A stretch of 64,000 nt of DNA from Tautonia marina (GTDB lineage Bacteria; Planctomycetota; Planctomycetia; Isosphaerales; Isosphaeraceae): positions 372,001 to 436,000 of the forward strand of contig NZ_WEZF01000002.1 of the NCBI RefSeq assembly GCF_009177065.1, written 5' to 3'. The position numbers were made by a program, and so were the translations under genes. Shown here piece by piece: positions 51,582 through 61,133 of the stretch (its first letter is position 1; each line of letters begins with the position of its first letter). Under the pieces are notes generated by a model. It did not search any database. It was not told where the DNA came from and was given only the letters and a program-made list of their open reading frames with translations.

Positions 51582-52622
51582 ATGCGAGGTCTTTCTCAGT
51601 CTGTCTCGGGGCGAGCCGGGCGAAGCCGCAGGGTCGGCTTTACCCTGATCGAGTTGCTGGTGGTCATTGCGATCATTGGCGTCTTGATCGCCCTGCTGCT
51701 TCCCGCGGTCCAGAGCGCTCGCGAGGCTGCTCGTCGTGCCCAATGCACGAACAACCTGAAGCAGCTTGGCATCGCCATGCACAATTACCACGACACGATA
51801 GGATCGTTCCCAACGCTGCTCTGGGCGATGCCCGGGAATAACACAATCGCGAACAACACATTTCGCGCCAGCTTCTTTCAAATGATCCTTCCCTACATCG
51901 AGCAGAATAACGTTTACGCCGCGATTAACTTCGAGGTGCCGTTCGCACGCGGTCCGGATGACGGAGCGATCAATCTGACGGCGTTGACAACGCAAATCAA
52001 TGTCTACAAGTGTCCATCTGACCCCTCGCCGGACCAATCGTCGTTTAGCCGATGGGACAGTGGGGTTGGCCCCACTGGAGCGAATGGCCAGGCACCGCTG
52101 GGTCCGAAGCTGAATTATTTTGTCAACGCCGGCGACAACACGACCGGCCCGACGAACGACACCAGCCCCTGGCCCTTCCAGAGCTTGCCGAACGTTCGGA
52201 ACAACGCGTTCGGCAACGGGAAGACTTGCACCGGAATCATCTGCCGGCAAGGGGGAACCTGGGGCATCCGTGACATCACAGACGGCACGAGCAACACCTT
52301 CGCCATTGGTGAATCGCTGTACGAGTCGTGCAACTGGTTCTCGTGGCCGAACCCGAACGGGAATTATGCGTTCACGTCGGTGCCGATCAACTGGAAGATC
52401 ACCATCTTCGAGAATGTCGGGTACGGCGACGGCAACGGGCGATTGAACAACAGCGGCAACTGGGTTCCGTGCTTCGGCTTCCGAAGCGAGCACGCGGGGA
52501 TCGTCAATTTCCTGTTTGCCGACGGACGGGTGACGGCCGTCAAGGAAACCATCAACCGTGACGTCTACCGAGCGTTGAGCACGAGAAAAGGCGGCGAGGT
52601 CATCTCGGCCGATGCCTTCTGA
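51582..52622 (+). CDS. DUF1559 prepilin-like protein
   Basis: ATG 51582, six bases after AAGGAG. The short basic leader ends in a type II secretion/pilin cleavage site (RRVGFTLIELLVVIAIIGVL), followed by LLPAVQSAREAARRAQCTNN, LKQLGIAMHNYHDTIGSFPT, the DGTSNT block (RDITDGTSNTFAIGESLYES) and the terminal FADGRVTAVKETINRDVYRA. This is the DUF1559 family, greatly expanded in planctomycetes, probably surface or pseudopilin-like. At 346 residues it is normal. Confidence 0.92.
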   Translation: MRGLSQSVSGRAGRSRRVGFTLIELLVVIAIIGVLIALLLPAVQSAREAARRAQCTNNLKQLGIAMHNYHDTIGSFPTLLWAMPGNNTIANNTFRASFFQMILPYIEQNNVYAAINFEVPFARGPDDGAINLTALTTQINVYKCPSDPSPDQSSFSRWDSGVGPTGANGQAPLGPKLNYFVNAGDNTTGPTNDTSPWPFQSLPNVRNNAFGNGKTCTGIICRQGGTWGIRDITDGTSNTFAIGESLYESCNWFSWPNPNGNYAFTSVPINWKITIFENVGYGDGNGRLNNSGNWVPCFGFRSEHAGIVNFLFADGRVTAVKETINRDVYRALSTRKGGEVISADAF

Positions 52623-52656
52623 TCCGGCTGACGTTTCCGCGTGTTGCAACGTGTTT

Positions 52657-52702
52657 GGGACGCGGAGGAATGTCCACACACGGCGGCCTTCCTCCGCGTT
52701 CC
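52657..52702 (+). terminator. Terminator-like stem-loop after the DUF1559 gene
   Basis: GGGACGCGGAGGAA (52657-52670) pairs with TTCCTCCGCGTTCC (52689-52702), 14 bp with one G-T wobble and an 18-base loop, 35 bp after the stop. It has no T-tract. Confidence 0.5.
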
Positions 52703-52758
52703 ATCGGCTATCCCCCCGGTGATCGACTGATTTTGAAGGTTCAACGTGGTACTTGATC

Positions 52759-53439
52759 ATGAAGATACATACGTGTTTCTGGAAAACAGTTTCGTGGATC
52801 TTCCTGGTTGGACTGGCGACCGGGTGTGGTGATCCGGCGGGGAAACCAGGCGATGCCCCGGACGGTCCACCGTTGAGTCAGGAAGACCAGCGGCTCTATC
52901 AGGAACTGATGCAGAAGATCAGCGCGATCATCAACGAGCAATCTGCCCGCTACACGCCGCTCCAGTACGAATACAATGAGGGGCTGCTGGAGATCCTCGA
53001 TCAGATCGAACCCTTCGTCAACGGTGAGGGCGAGGGAGAACAGCCTCGGTTCATGCCGGATCTCGAACCGGAGGAGGAACTCGATCACTTACAAGAAACC
53101 GTGCGCCGATGGGAAGCGCAAACCGGCCTGGACCTTCGGACTGAGGTTGACCGCTTCAAGGAGTTGATTGCCTTGCGGGAACCGGGCCAGTCGTCTTTTC
53201 CCGGCTTCCACGCGGAATTTTCGGAAAGTTTTGATGAGTTCATCGCGATTGAAGTCGCTGAACTGCGCGAACGGACCAATCGGGCGATCCATGCCGAGGC
53301 CGAGGTCTTGATGGACCCGCACCGGGAATCGAGCCCCGAGGTGATCCGTCGGATTGAGGAGGTCCTGAACACTCCACCGTACAACCTGCCCGAGGCGGAG
53401 CAGTCCGAGACCGATCCACAGGACGCGGAAACCTCCTGA
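52759..53439 (+). CDS. Lipoprotein of unknown function
   Basis: ATG 52759 (a TTG lies six bases upstream in frame). The lipobox-bearing N-terminus (VSWIFLVGLATGCGD) gives a probable lipid anchor. The 226-residue remainder is highly charged and mainly helical (LYQELMQKISAIINEQSARY; EELDHLQETVRRWEAQTGLD; EFIAIEVAELRERTNRAIHA). I recognise no family. Its position between the prepilin and the M56 gene suggests an envelope role only. Confidence 0.65.
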   Translation: MKIHTCFWKTVSWIFLVGLATGCGDPAGKPGDAPDGPPLSQEDQRLYQELMQKISAIINEQSARYTPLQYEYNEGLLEILDQIEPFVNGEGEGEQPRFMPDLEPEEELDHLQETVRRWEAQTGLDLRTEVDRFKELIALREPGQSSFPGFHAEFSESFDEFIAIEVAELRERTNRAIHAEAEVLMDPHRESSPEVIRRIEEVLNTPPYNLPEAEQSETDPQDAETS

Positions 53440-53454
53440 ACCCCGTCGGAACGC

Positions 53455-53488
53455 CTCGGGATCGATCACACCAACGATCGATCCCGAG
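53455..53488. terminator. Bidirectional terminator between convergent genes
   Basis: CTCGGGATCGATC (53455-53467) pairs perfectly with GATCGATCCCGAG (53476-53488) around an 8-base loop, in the 120-bp gap between the lipoprotein and M56 stops. Confidence 0.65.
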
Positions 53489-53562
53489 ACGCTGTCGAGG
53501 TAGGAAGAAGCGATCGGGGAGACAGACAAAGCAGATCAAGAGCGATCGCTCACGCCACCAGC

Positions 53563-56310
53563 TCAGTCAATCTCGGCGCGGATCACCTCGCCCCCGCTCT
53601 TCGTAATGAGGGCGCGAAGGACGTCGGGATTGATGGTGAACGACAGGAATCGAACAGAGCCGTCGCCAAAGGCAGCCTGGAAGCCTTCGGGCCAGAACCC
53701 GCCAAACTCGGGGACAACAAGTTCGTTCGGGTTGGCCGAGGGGTCAGAGACGCGAATATCTTCGGGCTGGGTCCAGGGAATGGGGCGCTTCGTTTCGACA
53801 ATGGCGAGGGTGTTCGAGGTGCCGTCGGTGATCTTGGCAATGTTTGTTCCCTTGCCGGGCATTCCCATGAGGCTCATCGGGCCGACGAGGGCGAAGTAGT
53901 CGGCATGGGTCGGATCGCTCTCGGAGCCGGGGACGCGGTAGACGCTGGGCATCTGTTCGAGCAGTTTCCGGTTGTTCGGGCTGTCCCAGGGTTCGTTCAT
54001 GCGATACTCGTTATAGAGTGGAGCCTGTTCCAGAAAAGGGAGCAGCGCGACCCGCCAGCTATAAGGGGTGCCATCCTCGGCGTAAAGCACTGGAGGGGGG
54101 AAGTGGCCGTAGACGTCGTGATAGTTATGCAGGGCGAGCGCAATCATCTTGAGGTTGTTCGTTGATTGCGTCCGCCGACTGGCAATGCGGGCCACGTTGA
54201 TCGGCTCCATGGCAAGCCGCATGATCGCCGAGAGGTCCTGGTCGGTCTCGGCCTGGAGACGAACGGTGGAACCGTCGGCGGAGATCGTGACGGCGTTGAG
54301 GAGGGTCTCGATCTCGTTGAGCACCGCGAAGGACGACTCCGATCCGGCGTCGGGTTCGGTCACCCTCTCCTGCAGGGTGTTGAGGGCGTTGCGGCCGAGC
54401 GTTTTGAAGGCGGTGGCGGTCTCGGAGACCTGCGTCGCGCCCTCCTCGTCGCCGCAGAGGGCAAGGCCGGTGATCGAAACGCCGTCGAAGAGGTCGAGGC
54501 TGATGGCGTAGGCCGAGGCGCGGTCGAGCATCGGGCCGATCAGGGCGAGCGGTCCGAAGGGACCGGCTCCCCGGGCGGGCGGGGGACCGACGAGTTGAGT
54601 CAGCCAGGGAGTTTCGAAGGCGAGAAGGAGCTGTCCAGCATTGACCGGCCCGGCCGCTTCGAGCCAGAGGGGTGAGGCGTTCGGCCGGTTGCGCTCGGCG
54701 ATGAGATAGCGGAGGGTTTGCTCGCTTTGAGAAATGATCAGGGTCTGAGGATCGAACCGGAAGGTCGTCAGCCGCGCCCCCCTCGCCCGTTGATAACGGG
54801 TCCCGAGGTAGGAGACGGTCTCGAACTCCTTGAGGATGTTGCTGATCAGCTCATCGCCGACAGGATCGACGGTGCGAACAATGATCAGGTCGGGCACAAT
54901 TGGCATGCTTCCGCGACGAGGGGGAGGCTCCATGCGTCGCATCTCGACGACCGTGACCTGTTCCAGACCCGAGACAGGCAGGTCGATGCCGCCGAAGATC
55001 TGGCCCATCGGGTCGAACTCGTCGATCAGATCCTGGATTTCGGGCTGGGTGGCAAGCCGGGCCGGGCGGATCGCCGCGACGAAGGCGGCATCGGCCGGGA
55101 CGGGTGAGAGGTCGAAGCCGTCGGAGCCGAGCGGGGCGGCCTCGGCAGCGGGGTTGTCTTGCGGTCGGGCCTGGGCGGGTTCGGGAGCCTGAAGGCCGAC
55201 GCAGAGCAAGGCCAGGGCACTGATCGAGGCAATGGTCAGGCCTCGGGAGGCCCGGGAGGGGGCGTCTCGATCGGGTGAGCGTTCCGAGCGCAGCATCTCA
55301 ATTCTCCTGACGAGGGTTCCTCGGACCGGAAGAAAGGCACGAGCAGGCCCGCCCGAGGCGTGATCATCGCGCCGCAGGGCAAGCCGAGCGAGGCAGGTCA
55401 GGTACGCACGACGGCCCCCCGAGAGTTGGGCGGCAGAAGCGTCGGCGGCGAGTTCCTGGTCGAGCCGGAGGCGTCCGGCCAGCCAGTAGGCGATCGGATT
55501 GTACGGGTGCAGCGCCACGCCCAGCTGGGCGAGGAACGCCACCAGGAAATCGGCCCGATGGATGTGCGACAGTTCATGTGCCAGGACAGCCCGCACCTCG
55601 GCGGCGTCCCACGATCGCCAGTCGTCGGGCAAGAGCACAACCGGCCTTCGCCAGCCGATCGTCGCGGGAGGCCCCAGGCCAGAAGCCTCGCGGAGTTCGA
55701 CCGTGCGGGTGATCGACAGTTCGGCCCGCAGAAGATCCCGCAAATCGGCAAGCGAAGGGTCGTGGATCGGTTCGCCCCGCGATCGAAGCCGAGCCACCGC
55801 GCCGATTCCGAAGATGAGCCTCACGAGGCTCATCGCCACCAGGGCCGCCAAAATCATGGCCACCGCTGATCGCCAGGATTTCGAGAGGCCCGAGAGCGAG
55901 TCGGGTGCCGGAGACGGGTCCGGAGAAAAGTCGGCCGTCGGCTGGCTCCCCGAAGCGGGCGAGATCTGCGCGGAGCGGTCCTGTCGAGGCTCGGTTGATC
56001 CGTTGGGAAGACGCTCCTGAGACAGGGCTAGCTCCTCCAACTGAGGGGGAAGCGAGGGCTCGGGCGGATCGCCGAGATCGGTGAAGGAGCCGAGGTCGGC
56101 CAGGCGTGATCCGATCGGAACGTCCCAGCGCGGCCCAGGCACGAGCAGCAGGAACGGAAGCACGGCCAGGAGGACGAGGCCGGTCGCTGACGCCGTGACG
56201 CCGACGATGGGACCGGCCCGTCGCACGATCAGGTAAAAAGCTCCCGACGCCACCGCCAGGGCCAAGCCTCGGACGATCCAGGAGAGCGGCCAGGTCCAGG
56301 GGTCGATCAT
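53563..56310 (-). CDS. M56 (BlaR1-type) membrane peptidase fused to a DUF1559-like C-terminal domain
   Basis: A 915-residue protein. The N-terminal 300 residues are the M56 integral membrane metalloprotease: hydrophobic segments at about 12-30, 40-58 and 148-170, then the zinc motif VLAHELSHIHRADFL (His245-Glu246-x2-His249) and DQELAAD with Glu286 as third ligand. A further segment near 365 (IASISALALLCVGLQAPEPA) precedes a large extracytoplasmic region. The last 206 residues (TQSTNNLKMIALALHNYHDV; KITDGTSNTLAIVET; FGDGSVRFLSFTI) match the C-terminal part of DUF1559 proteins, here without a pilin leader. Paired by ATGA overlap with a BlaI repressor, it should sense an outside signal and inactivate the repressor. 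Confidence 0.85.
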   Translation of the reverse strand: MIDPWTWPLSWIVRGLALAVASGAFYLIVRRAGPIVGVTASATGLVLLAVLPFLLLVPGPRWDVPIGSRLADLGSFTDLGDPPEPSLPPQLEELALSQERLPNGSTEPRQDRSAQISPASGSQPTADFSPDPSPAPDSLSGLSKSWRSAVAMILAALVAMSLVRLIFGIGAVARLRSRGEPIHDPSLADLRDLLRAELSITRTVELREASGLGPPATIGWRRPVVLLPDDWRSWDAAEVRAVLAHELSHIHRADFLVAFLAQLGVALHPYNPIAYWLAGRLRLDQELAADASAAQLSGGRRAYLTCLARLALRRDDHASGGPARAFLPVRGTLVRRIEMLRSERSPDRDAPSRASRGLTIASISALALLCVGLQAPEPAQARPQDNPAAEAAPLGSDGFDLSPVPADAAFVAAIRPARLATQPEIQDLIDEFDPMGQIFGGIDLPVSGLEQVTVVEMRRMEPPPRRGSMPIVPDLIIVRTVDPVGDELISNILKEFETVSYLGTRYQRARGARLTTFRFDPQTLIISQSEQTLRYLIAERNRPNASPLWLEAAGPVNAGQLLLAFETPWLTQLVGPPPARGAGPFGPLALIGPMLDRASAYAISLDLFDGVSITGLALCGDEEGATQVSETATAFKTLGRNALNTLQERVTEPDAGSESSFAVLNEIETLLNAVTISADGSTVRLQAETDQDLSAIMRLAMEPINVARIASRRTQSTNNLKMIALALHNYHDVYGHFPPPVLYAEDGTPYSWRVALLPFLEQAPLYNEYRMNEPWDSPNNRKLLEQMPSVYRVPGSESDPTHADYFALVGPMSLMGMPGKGTNIAKITDGTSNTLAIVETKRPIPWTQPEDIRVSDPSANPNELVVPEFGGFWPEGFQAAFGDGSVRFLSFTINPDVLRALITKSGGEVIRAEID

Positions 56311-56693
56311 TCCTCGGCCTCCGCGTTCAGGAATCGTTCGAGGACGGCCCGTTCGCGGGCCGAGAGGGAGCGGCGTTCCACCAGTCGCAAGAGAAGTTGC
56401 TCGCGCGACCCTTTGAAAACATGTTCCACCACCTGATCAAGCAGACGACGGGACACCTCCTCATAGGTTCGCGCAGGTCGATAGCGGAAGGGCCGATCCT
56501 GATTAACCTGGCACAGGAACCCTTTTTCGGCCAGAATGCGGACGAGGGTGGCGACCGTCGTATAGGCGGGGGTCCCCTGCTTCTTGCGGATCAGCTCGTC
56601 GCGGGCCTCGGCCACCCCGGCCTCGCCGAGGGTCCAGAAGGCGTGCATCACTTGCAATTCCCGCTCGGTTAGCTCCTTCGACGGCCTGGCCAT
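56307..56693 (-). CDS. BlaI/MecI/CopY-family transcriptional repressor
   Basis: ATG 56693 (MARPSKELTERELQVMHAFW); the open frame continues 31 codons upstream. The 128-residue winged-helix protein has the typical TPAYTTVATLVRILAEKGFL recognition region and the cleavable linker YRPARTYEEVSRRLLDQVVE, ending in the dimerisation helices. Its stop overlaps the M56 start by four bases, as in blaI-blaR1 pairs. It probably represses its own operon and other targets. Confidence 0.9.
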   Translation of the reverse strand: MARPSKELTERELQVMHAFWTLGEAGVAEARDELIRKKQGTPAYTTVATLVRILAEKGFLCQVNQDRPFRYRPARTYEEVSRRLLDQVVEHVFKGSREQLLLRLVERRSLSARERAVLERFLNAEAEE

Positions 56694-57009
56694 CGGATCG
56701 ACATCCTCGCCTAGGTTGATCTCGGGTTTTTTCGTTCTGGTTTTATCGTAATGGTTTCGCCCTGGAATGCAAGAGGATGAACCCAAAAAGATCCCGATCG
56801 GATTGGTTGATGCGTCCTCGTCAACCGAGGTGGTTTCCTGGGATCATTTGCGCCCGAGAAATCGATTAACACACAAATGATTGTCGTTGTGATACGATTC
56901 AGGATCGAGGGCACGCAACCCCGGACATCAAAAGGAAATTTTACACAAATAAGTATGCGAAGTCGTTCGAGGGGTCGAGATGGCGTCGCCGTGGGTCACC
57001 CCGCGTTCC
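56694..57009. other. Upstream region of the blaI-M56 operon
   Basis: About 315 bp with AT-rich patches unlike the surroundings (around 56860-56960). It holds the candidate promoter at 56745-56772 and is the place to look for the BlaI operator. No gene is seen. Confidence 0.5.
56745..56772 (-). promoter_or_regulatory. Candidate promoter/operator of blaI
   Basis: On the minus strand: TTGCAT (-35, 56772-56767), 16 bases, TACGAT (-10, 56750-56745), 52 bases before the ATG at 56693. The -10 lies in CCATTACGATAAAACC, and a TTACGA-type half-site there could be part of the repressor's operator. That last point is inference. Confidence 0.45.
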
Positions 57010-59112
57010 TCAACGATCGGCCGCCTCATGACGATCGAACGCCAGCTCGATTTCCCGGGCGACGTCTTCGAGTGTTCCCCCCAGCAGAACCGGTTCGAGC
57101 CCCTTGCGCGTCCGGAAGCGCTCCAGACCTTCAAGGTGCTTCTCGTAATGCCCTTCGAGAGGCAGGCCAGCAACGATCCGGTAGTAGATCCCGGCCCCGG
57201 GAACACTGTCCACCGTGCTGAGGGTCGTGGTGGTGAGACCTGAGCCGTCGGCGAGGCGGGAGACGAATTCCTGGCCGAGGTACATGGTGCGTTTGGCCAT
57301 CAGAATGGCATAACTCAATCGGTCGTTGCTGAGGAAAACGCGGAGGACAATGTCCCGTTGCTTCTTGGCAATCAGGTCGCCGATCAGGGTGAACCCCAGG
57401 CTGGTCATGGCGGCGTCGAAGGTCGCGCGCGGTTCGGGATCGAGCTGGTCGAGCTGGAGGAAATCGGAACGCCAGTACCAGGAATGACGACCCTTGAACA
57501 GGACCTCCGCCTCGTGCGGGGCCGCTCGCTCCCGGGCCATCTTCGCGCCCGAGCGTCGGAGTTGTCGCATCATGTCGAGGGCCTGCTGGCGCTCCTCGGC
57601 CTTCTTGGCGTCGCGGGGACCGAAGTCCCAGGCATTGCCCGAGCGGAGCCGGAGCAGGAGCCGGGCCAGGTTGCCCGTATCGAACTCGATGGAGAGGGTC
57701 GCTCCGTGACGCTTGAGGCCCATGTCCTTCAAATCATCGTCCTGGCGAGCGGCCTGTTCCAGGGCTCGGGCCTCGTCCTCGTCGCGGCAGACGACCCTGT
57801 ACTTCGGCTCGTAGGTGGCCGAGTCGAGGGCACCGAGCAGCACCTCATGCGAAAGTGGCGGGTGGGATTCCTCGATCCAGAGAAGTCCGTCACGGACGGT
57901 TCCTCGGAAGCGGTGGTAGGTGGCGGGCTCGTCGGAGACGGCAAACGCGATCTCCTCGACCGTTCCTTCAGGAGGATGGGCGAGCAGCTTCGTCAGCGGT
58001 TTACCAAGGTGCTCGACGAGATTGTTCTTGAAAAAGGTTTCTCGGTAAAGCGAACCGATCGCGAAACCCCGATCGGTTCGGGTCCAGGAGATCGGGTTCG
58101 GTGCTCGAAGTCGTGGCGGTTCCAGGGTGAGGGAGGGATCATTCTCGGGAAGCTTCAGGTGAATTCCGATTCCCGGGGATGAGGAGGATGAGGTGGTACA
58201 CGCTTGCGATGCAATCCCTAGGCGCTTGATTTTCACGGGAGGCACTGGCACCGGACCACCCTTGATGGGGGTCAGGGGCAGGGAGCCGACCAGGTCGAAG
58301 ACAGACTGAGCGTGGTCGGTCGGTGGGGAAGGAGACCCAGGTTCTTCCTCGACGAGGTCACAGGATTCCTCGGGAGGTTGCTCGGCCTGGGAGACGTAGT
58401 CGTCCCACTCGCCATCGAGGCCGAGGACCGAGAGCAATCGGGGAAGATTGCCGAGATCGCCATCGCGCTCGCGTTCGGTGACGTTCTCCCAGAGCAAGAC
58501 GCGCCGCACGTTCGGAGCATCGACTGGGAGGCCCGCCTGGGCCATCGCCTCGGGAATGGCATCGGCGAGCCAGTCACGGAGGCGATTGACGACACCGCTA
58601 CGGGGCAAACCGCGGAGGTCGTCGAGGAGTGATTCGGGCAGCGGTGCGCCAAAGTCGGCAAAGTCGCTGGTCAGTTCATCGACAGGGGTGACTGGGACGG
58701 GTTCGGCCTCGGGATCGTCTTCGAGGAAGGCGAGATCGGGGTCGATCGGCTCGGGTTGATACGATTGCAACTCCCGGGCGTACGACTCGTCATGGTCAGG
58801 GTCCCCAGGATGACTGAGCAGGTGGAATTCGTGGACGAAATGCTGCTGTCCTTCCGGCCCACCATGAATCGTGAGGACCCAGCGATCGCCATCGGAGGTC
58901 GTGAATTGCAACGCAGGTCGGGCCAGTCGGCAAAGCCCCTTGTTGAGGTCGGACCCGCCGACGCCCCAGACGCTGGTCGTGAACCAGGCCCAGCCATTGG
59001 ACTCGTAGATCGGGACCTGTTCGAAACCAGGCCCGAGGATGTCGCAAAAGGTCGAGCGGACATCTTCAACCGCGCAATCGCGGAGCGCGGTGACGTGGAT
59101 CCGGATGGCCAT
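57010..59112 (-). CDS. 700-residue protein of unknown function
   Basis: ATG 59112, ten bases after AAGGA. No signal peptide or membrane segment. Residues 1-110 form an alpha/beta segment (AIRIHVTALRDCAVEDVRST; WVLTIHGGPEGQQHFVHEF). Residues about 110-300 are acidic and proline-rich with short ordered parts, and 310-700 hold at least two alpha/beta segments (GFAIGSLYRETFFKNNLVEH; WYWRSDFLQLDQLDPEPRAT; GLEPVLLGGTLEDVAREIEL). The C-terminal half is rich in charged helices. I recognise no family and no catalytic motif. It stands alone, in the same direction as blaI-M56 but more than 300 bp away. Confidence 0.7.
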   Translation of the reverse strand: MAIRIHVTALRDCAVEDVRSTFCDILGPGFEQVPIYESNGWAWFTTSVWGVGGSDLNKGLCRLARPALQFTTSDGDRWVLTIHGGPEGQQHFVHEFHLLSHPGDPDHDESYARELQSYQPEPIDPDLAFLEDDPEAEPVPVTPVDELTSDFADFGAPLPESLLDDLRGLPRSGVVNRLRDWLADAIPEAMAQAGLPVDAPNVRRVLLWENVTERERDGDLGNLPRLLSVLGLDGEWDDYVSQAEQPPEESCDLVEEEPGSPSPPTDHAQSVFDLVGSLPLTPIKGGPVPVPPVKIKRLGIASQACTTSSSSSPGIGIHLKLPENDPSLTLEPPRLRAPNPISWTRTDRGFAIGSLYRETFFKNNLVEHLGKPLTKLLAHPPEGTVEEIAFAVSDEPATYHRFRGTVRDGLLWIEESHPPLSHEVLLGALDSATYEPKYRVVCRDEDEARALEQAARQDDDLKDMGLKRHGATLSIEFDTGNLARLLLRLRSGNAWDFGPRDAKKAEERQQALDMMRQLRRSGAKMARERAAPHEAEVLFKGRHSWYWRSDFLQLDQLDPEPRATFDAAMTSLGFTLIGDLIAKKQRDIVLRVFLSNDRLSYAILMAKRTMYLGQEFVSRLADGSGLTTTTLSTVDSVPGAGIYYRIVAGLPLEGHYEKHLEGLERFRTRKGLEPVLLGGTLEDVAREIELAFDRHEAADR

Positions 59113-59238
59113 GAGGGTCTGGTCCTTGTTCGAGTGATCGCCGAACTCGACCTCTCCTTATCTCGGACACATTCCTCGATTTCAAGGTTCTCGATGGATT
59201 CTTGAATGACTCGGCCCCGGAAGAAGCGTCAGGTCCAA

Positions 59239-60774
59239 TCACTCCGCGGCGACGACAACCCCGCTGTCGCGTAAGGCGACGTAAAGGCGGGCGTAACGAG
59301 CGAACAGCTCGTCGTAGACCAGGACGTTCCGTCGATCGGGTTCGACGACGCGGTCGAGGATGACCATGTCTCGGGCGGCGGCGTCGAGGTCGGCGAAAAG
59401 TCCGGCGGCGACGGCGGCAGTCATGGCCGAGCCGAGGGCGCAGGACTCGGTTTCGCGGGGGAGGTGGATCGGTCGGTTCAGGATGTCGGCGTGGATCTGC
59501 ATCCAGAGCCGAGATTTGGCACCACCGCCGCCGACGATGATCCGGCCAACGTCGAGCCCGTGAGCCGAGGCGTCTTCGAGGATGTGTCGGGTCCCGCAAG
59601 CGGTGGCTTCGTAGAGGGCCCGGAAGATGTGGCCGGGGCCGTGGGCGAGGGAGAGGCCGACAATCGCCCCCCGGGCGGCGGGGTCCTTGTAGGGAGAACG
59701 GTTGCCTTGCCAGTCGTCGCGGACAACGAGCCCTTCGGCTCCGGGAGGGACGGCAGCGGCCAGTTCATCGAGGACGGAGTAGACGTTGACGCCTCGGTCG
59801 TCGGCCTCGGCCTGCTGGGCGGCGGCAAAGTGGCGACGATACCAGTCGAGGATCGAGCCGGTGGCGGTCTGGCCGGCTTCGAGGGTGTAGAGTCCTTCGA
59901 CGGTCGCATCCGGGTAACAGCCGGCGGCCCCCGAGCCGAACACACCGCCAGAGGACTGGGCGAGGTGGCAGGTGCTCGACCCGACAATCACGGCCACGTC
60001 GCCGGCAGCGGTCGCTCCCATGCCAATCATGCCGAGGTAGGCGTCAATCCCTCCCTGCGCGACGGGAGTGCCGGGGTTCAGGCCAAGAGCCTCGGCGGCG
60101 GTTCGGGAGAGCGTCGCCCCGGCCTGGCCGAGCGGCTCGATCTGGTCGGGCCATTTGTCGAGCAGGTCGTCGAGGCCGACGGCGTGGATCAAGGCGCGGG
60201 GCCATCCTCCTTCGGGTCGCGCGTAGTTCCACTTGACGGCGCAGTGGTTGAGCGAGAGGGTCCACTCTCCCGTGAGCTTGAACATAAACCAGTTGGTGCA
60301 TTCGACGATACGGTCGGCCTGGTGGTAAATCTCGGGCTCGTTCCGTTTGAGCCAGAGGGCCTTGGGCAGCATCCATTCGGGCGAGACGCGACCGGAAACG
60401 TACTTCAGGGCCGGGTCGCCGGTCACGCCAATCGCCTCGGCTTCTCGGTAGGAGCGTTGGTCCATCCAGAGCAAGGCGGGGCGCAGGGGAGTGCCGTCGT
60501 TTCGGCAGGCGACCACGGTGCAGGCGGTGCTGTCGAGCCCGACGCCGACAATCCGATCGGGCGAAACGTCGGCCGATTGCAGGGCCTGAGCCACGGCCGA
60601 TCGGGTGGCCGACCACCAGCCGATCGGGTCCTGTTCCGCCCAGCTCGGGCGCGGGTAGGTCGTTTCCAGGGGGGCCACGCCGTAGGAGATGGTCTGACCG
60701 GTCGGATCGACCAGGGCCGCCCGGATGCTCTGCGTGCCCACGTCCAGACCCAGCAAGAGAGGATTGCTCGCCAT
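59239..60774 (-). CDS. FGGY-family carbohydrate kinase
   Basis: ATG 60774 (MASNPLLLGLDVGTQSIRAA). The protein follows the xylulokinase/ribulokinase fold: phosphate-1 motif LGLDVGTQSIRAALVD, substrate loop ALLWMDQRSYREAEAIG, VECTNWFMFKLTGEW, phosphate-2 region VAVIVGSSTCHLAQ and the adenosine block RIIVGGGGAKSRLWMQIHAD. At 511 residues it is normal. It phosphorylates a ketopentose or related polyol; ribulose or xylulose is most likely, but sequence reading alone does not settle it. It is divergent from the apgM gene. Confidence 0.85.
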   Translation of the reverse strand: MASNPLLLGLDVGTQSIRAALVDPTGQTISYGVAPLETTYPRPSWAEQDPIGWWSATRSAVAQALQSADVSPDRIVGVGLDSTACTVVACRNDGTPLRPALLWMDQRSYREAEAIGVTGDPALKYVSGRVSPEWMLPKALWLKRNEPEIYHQADRIVECTNWFMFKLTGEWTLSLNHCAVKWNYARPEGGWPRALIHAVGLDDLLDKWPDQIEPLGQAGATLSRTAAEALGLNPGTPVAQGGIDAYLGMIGMGATAAGDVAVIVGSSTCHLAQSSGGVFGSGAAGCYPDATVEGLYTLEAGQTATGSILDWYRRHFAAAQQAEADDRGVNVYSVLDELAAAVPPGAEGLVVRDDWQGNRSPYKDPAARGAIVGLSLAHGPGHIFRALYEATACGTRHILEDASAHGLDVGRIIVGGGGAKSRLWMQIHADILNRPIHLPRETESCALGSAMTAAVAAGLFADLDAAARDMVILDRVVEPDRRNVLVYDELFARYARLYVALRDSGVVVAAE

Positions 60775-61133
60775 GTGCGGTGCCGCCTTCGCCACCGGGC
60801 CGACGGCGACTCGACGCGGCGTCGCTCCGTGCGACGGGTCGGGCTCCGCGCATTCCGGCCCCGAACTTCAGGGATTCTCGATTCGAGGAATTGTAGCGGC
60901 CGGCCCGGCGATTCGATAGGAGGGGCGAATCGGCTCGGGGAGAAGCTTTCGATCGTCTGGCCCGGAACCAATCCCGAGCCGTGGTCGGTGGGGCGGTGCG
61001 ATGGTAGGGTGGAGGGGATACTGCCCCGAGGGCAGGACATCGAGACGGCCAGCGGGTGCTCGAAGGCCCCGGTTCGTCTCCCTCGATACGCTGTTGGAGT
61101 TCACCCGGACCGGAGCCGGGAGGAGACGTGCTC
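60775..61133. other. Divergent intergenic region between the FGGY kinase and apgM
   Basis: About 360 bp, high GC. No gene, RNA or convincing promoter boxes seen. The apgM ribosome site (GGAGGAG) is at its right end. Confidence 0.5.
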
